From contig CAIOGK010000022.1 of assembly GCA_903857815.1 (NCBI GenBank), positions 1-5,364 of the forward strand: a stretch of DNA of 5,364 bases, read 5' to 3'. Source of the stretch: Candidatus Falkowiibacteriota bacterium. GTDB lineage: Bacteria; Patescibacteriota; Patescibacteriia; Patescibacteriales; UBA12465. The notes under the pieces are model-generated. The model was not told the DNA's origin and searched no databases. It worked only from the letters and a program-made list of their open reading frames with translations. The position numbers and the translations under genes were made by a program. Each line of letters begins with the position of its first letter. Position 1 is the first letter of the stretch. Below, piece after piece: positions 5,343 to 5,364 of the stretch.

Positions 5343-5364
5343 TTACGCACAGCTAAAAGCAGCC
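5343..5364 (-). other. uvrA: Terminal bases that do not fit UvrA
   Basis: Reading uvrA upstream past its Walker A serine (5342-5340), the next in-frame codon is TAA (5345-5343). The codons before it (Cys-Ala and so on) do not resemble the TGVSGSGKS lead-in that nearly all UvrA proteins have. None of the three minus-strand frames restores it. Agreement with UvrA is excellent from 5342 inwards, so these last 22 bases look like a contig-end artefact. A real disruption is possible but cannot be told apart here. Confidence 0.6.

Overview
This is an AT-rich bacterial window using the standard code: there are no internal TGA codons in the reading frames, and TGA is a genuine stop inside an ATGA gene overlap. 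Compact spacing, terminators that run into neighbouring stop codons, a UvrC-like protein of only 393 residues and starts lacking Shine-Dalgarno sites suggest a small-genome lineage such as Patescibacteria/CPR. That placement is an inference from style, not from a marker phylogeny. The first gene and the last gene are both cut by the window ends. The final ~20 bases do not fit UvrA, as expected at a contig edge.

Left part (1-730, minus strand): rplJ (ribosomal protein L10), nearly complete, preceded by a well-formed L10 leader. The leader shows three mutually exclusive pairings: a kink-turn-like L10-binding stem, an antiterminator, and an intrinsic terminator ending a few bases before the ATG. 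A promoter with an extended -10 drives it. A second promoter faces the other way.

Middle (701-3009, plus strand): one promoter, a strong ribosome binding site, three tightly packed genes and an intrinsic terminator. They encode a four-helix small membrane protein, a three-helix membrane protein with a cytoplasmic zinc ribbon and TPR-like tail, and a HAD-family phosphatase. The first two are not recognised, so the purpose of the unit is unknown.

Right part (3008-5364): two nucleotide-excision-repair genes on the minus strand, a short UvrC and the C-terminal part of UvrA. They are separated by 244 bases that are not empty. On the plus strand this gap holds a consensus promoter, about 160 bases able to fold into a closed multibranch RNA, and a strong terminator. 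I read this as an unassigned structured small RNA gene of about 210 nt. It is the most interesting object in the window. Its -10 box lies in a 16-bp palindrome that also places a -10 box for uvrC on the opposite strand.
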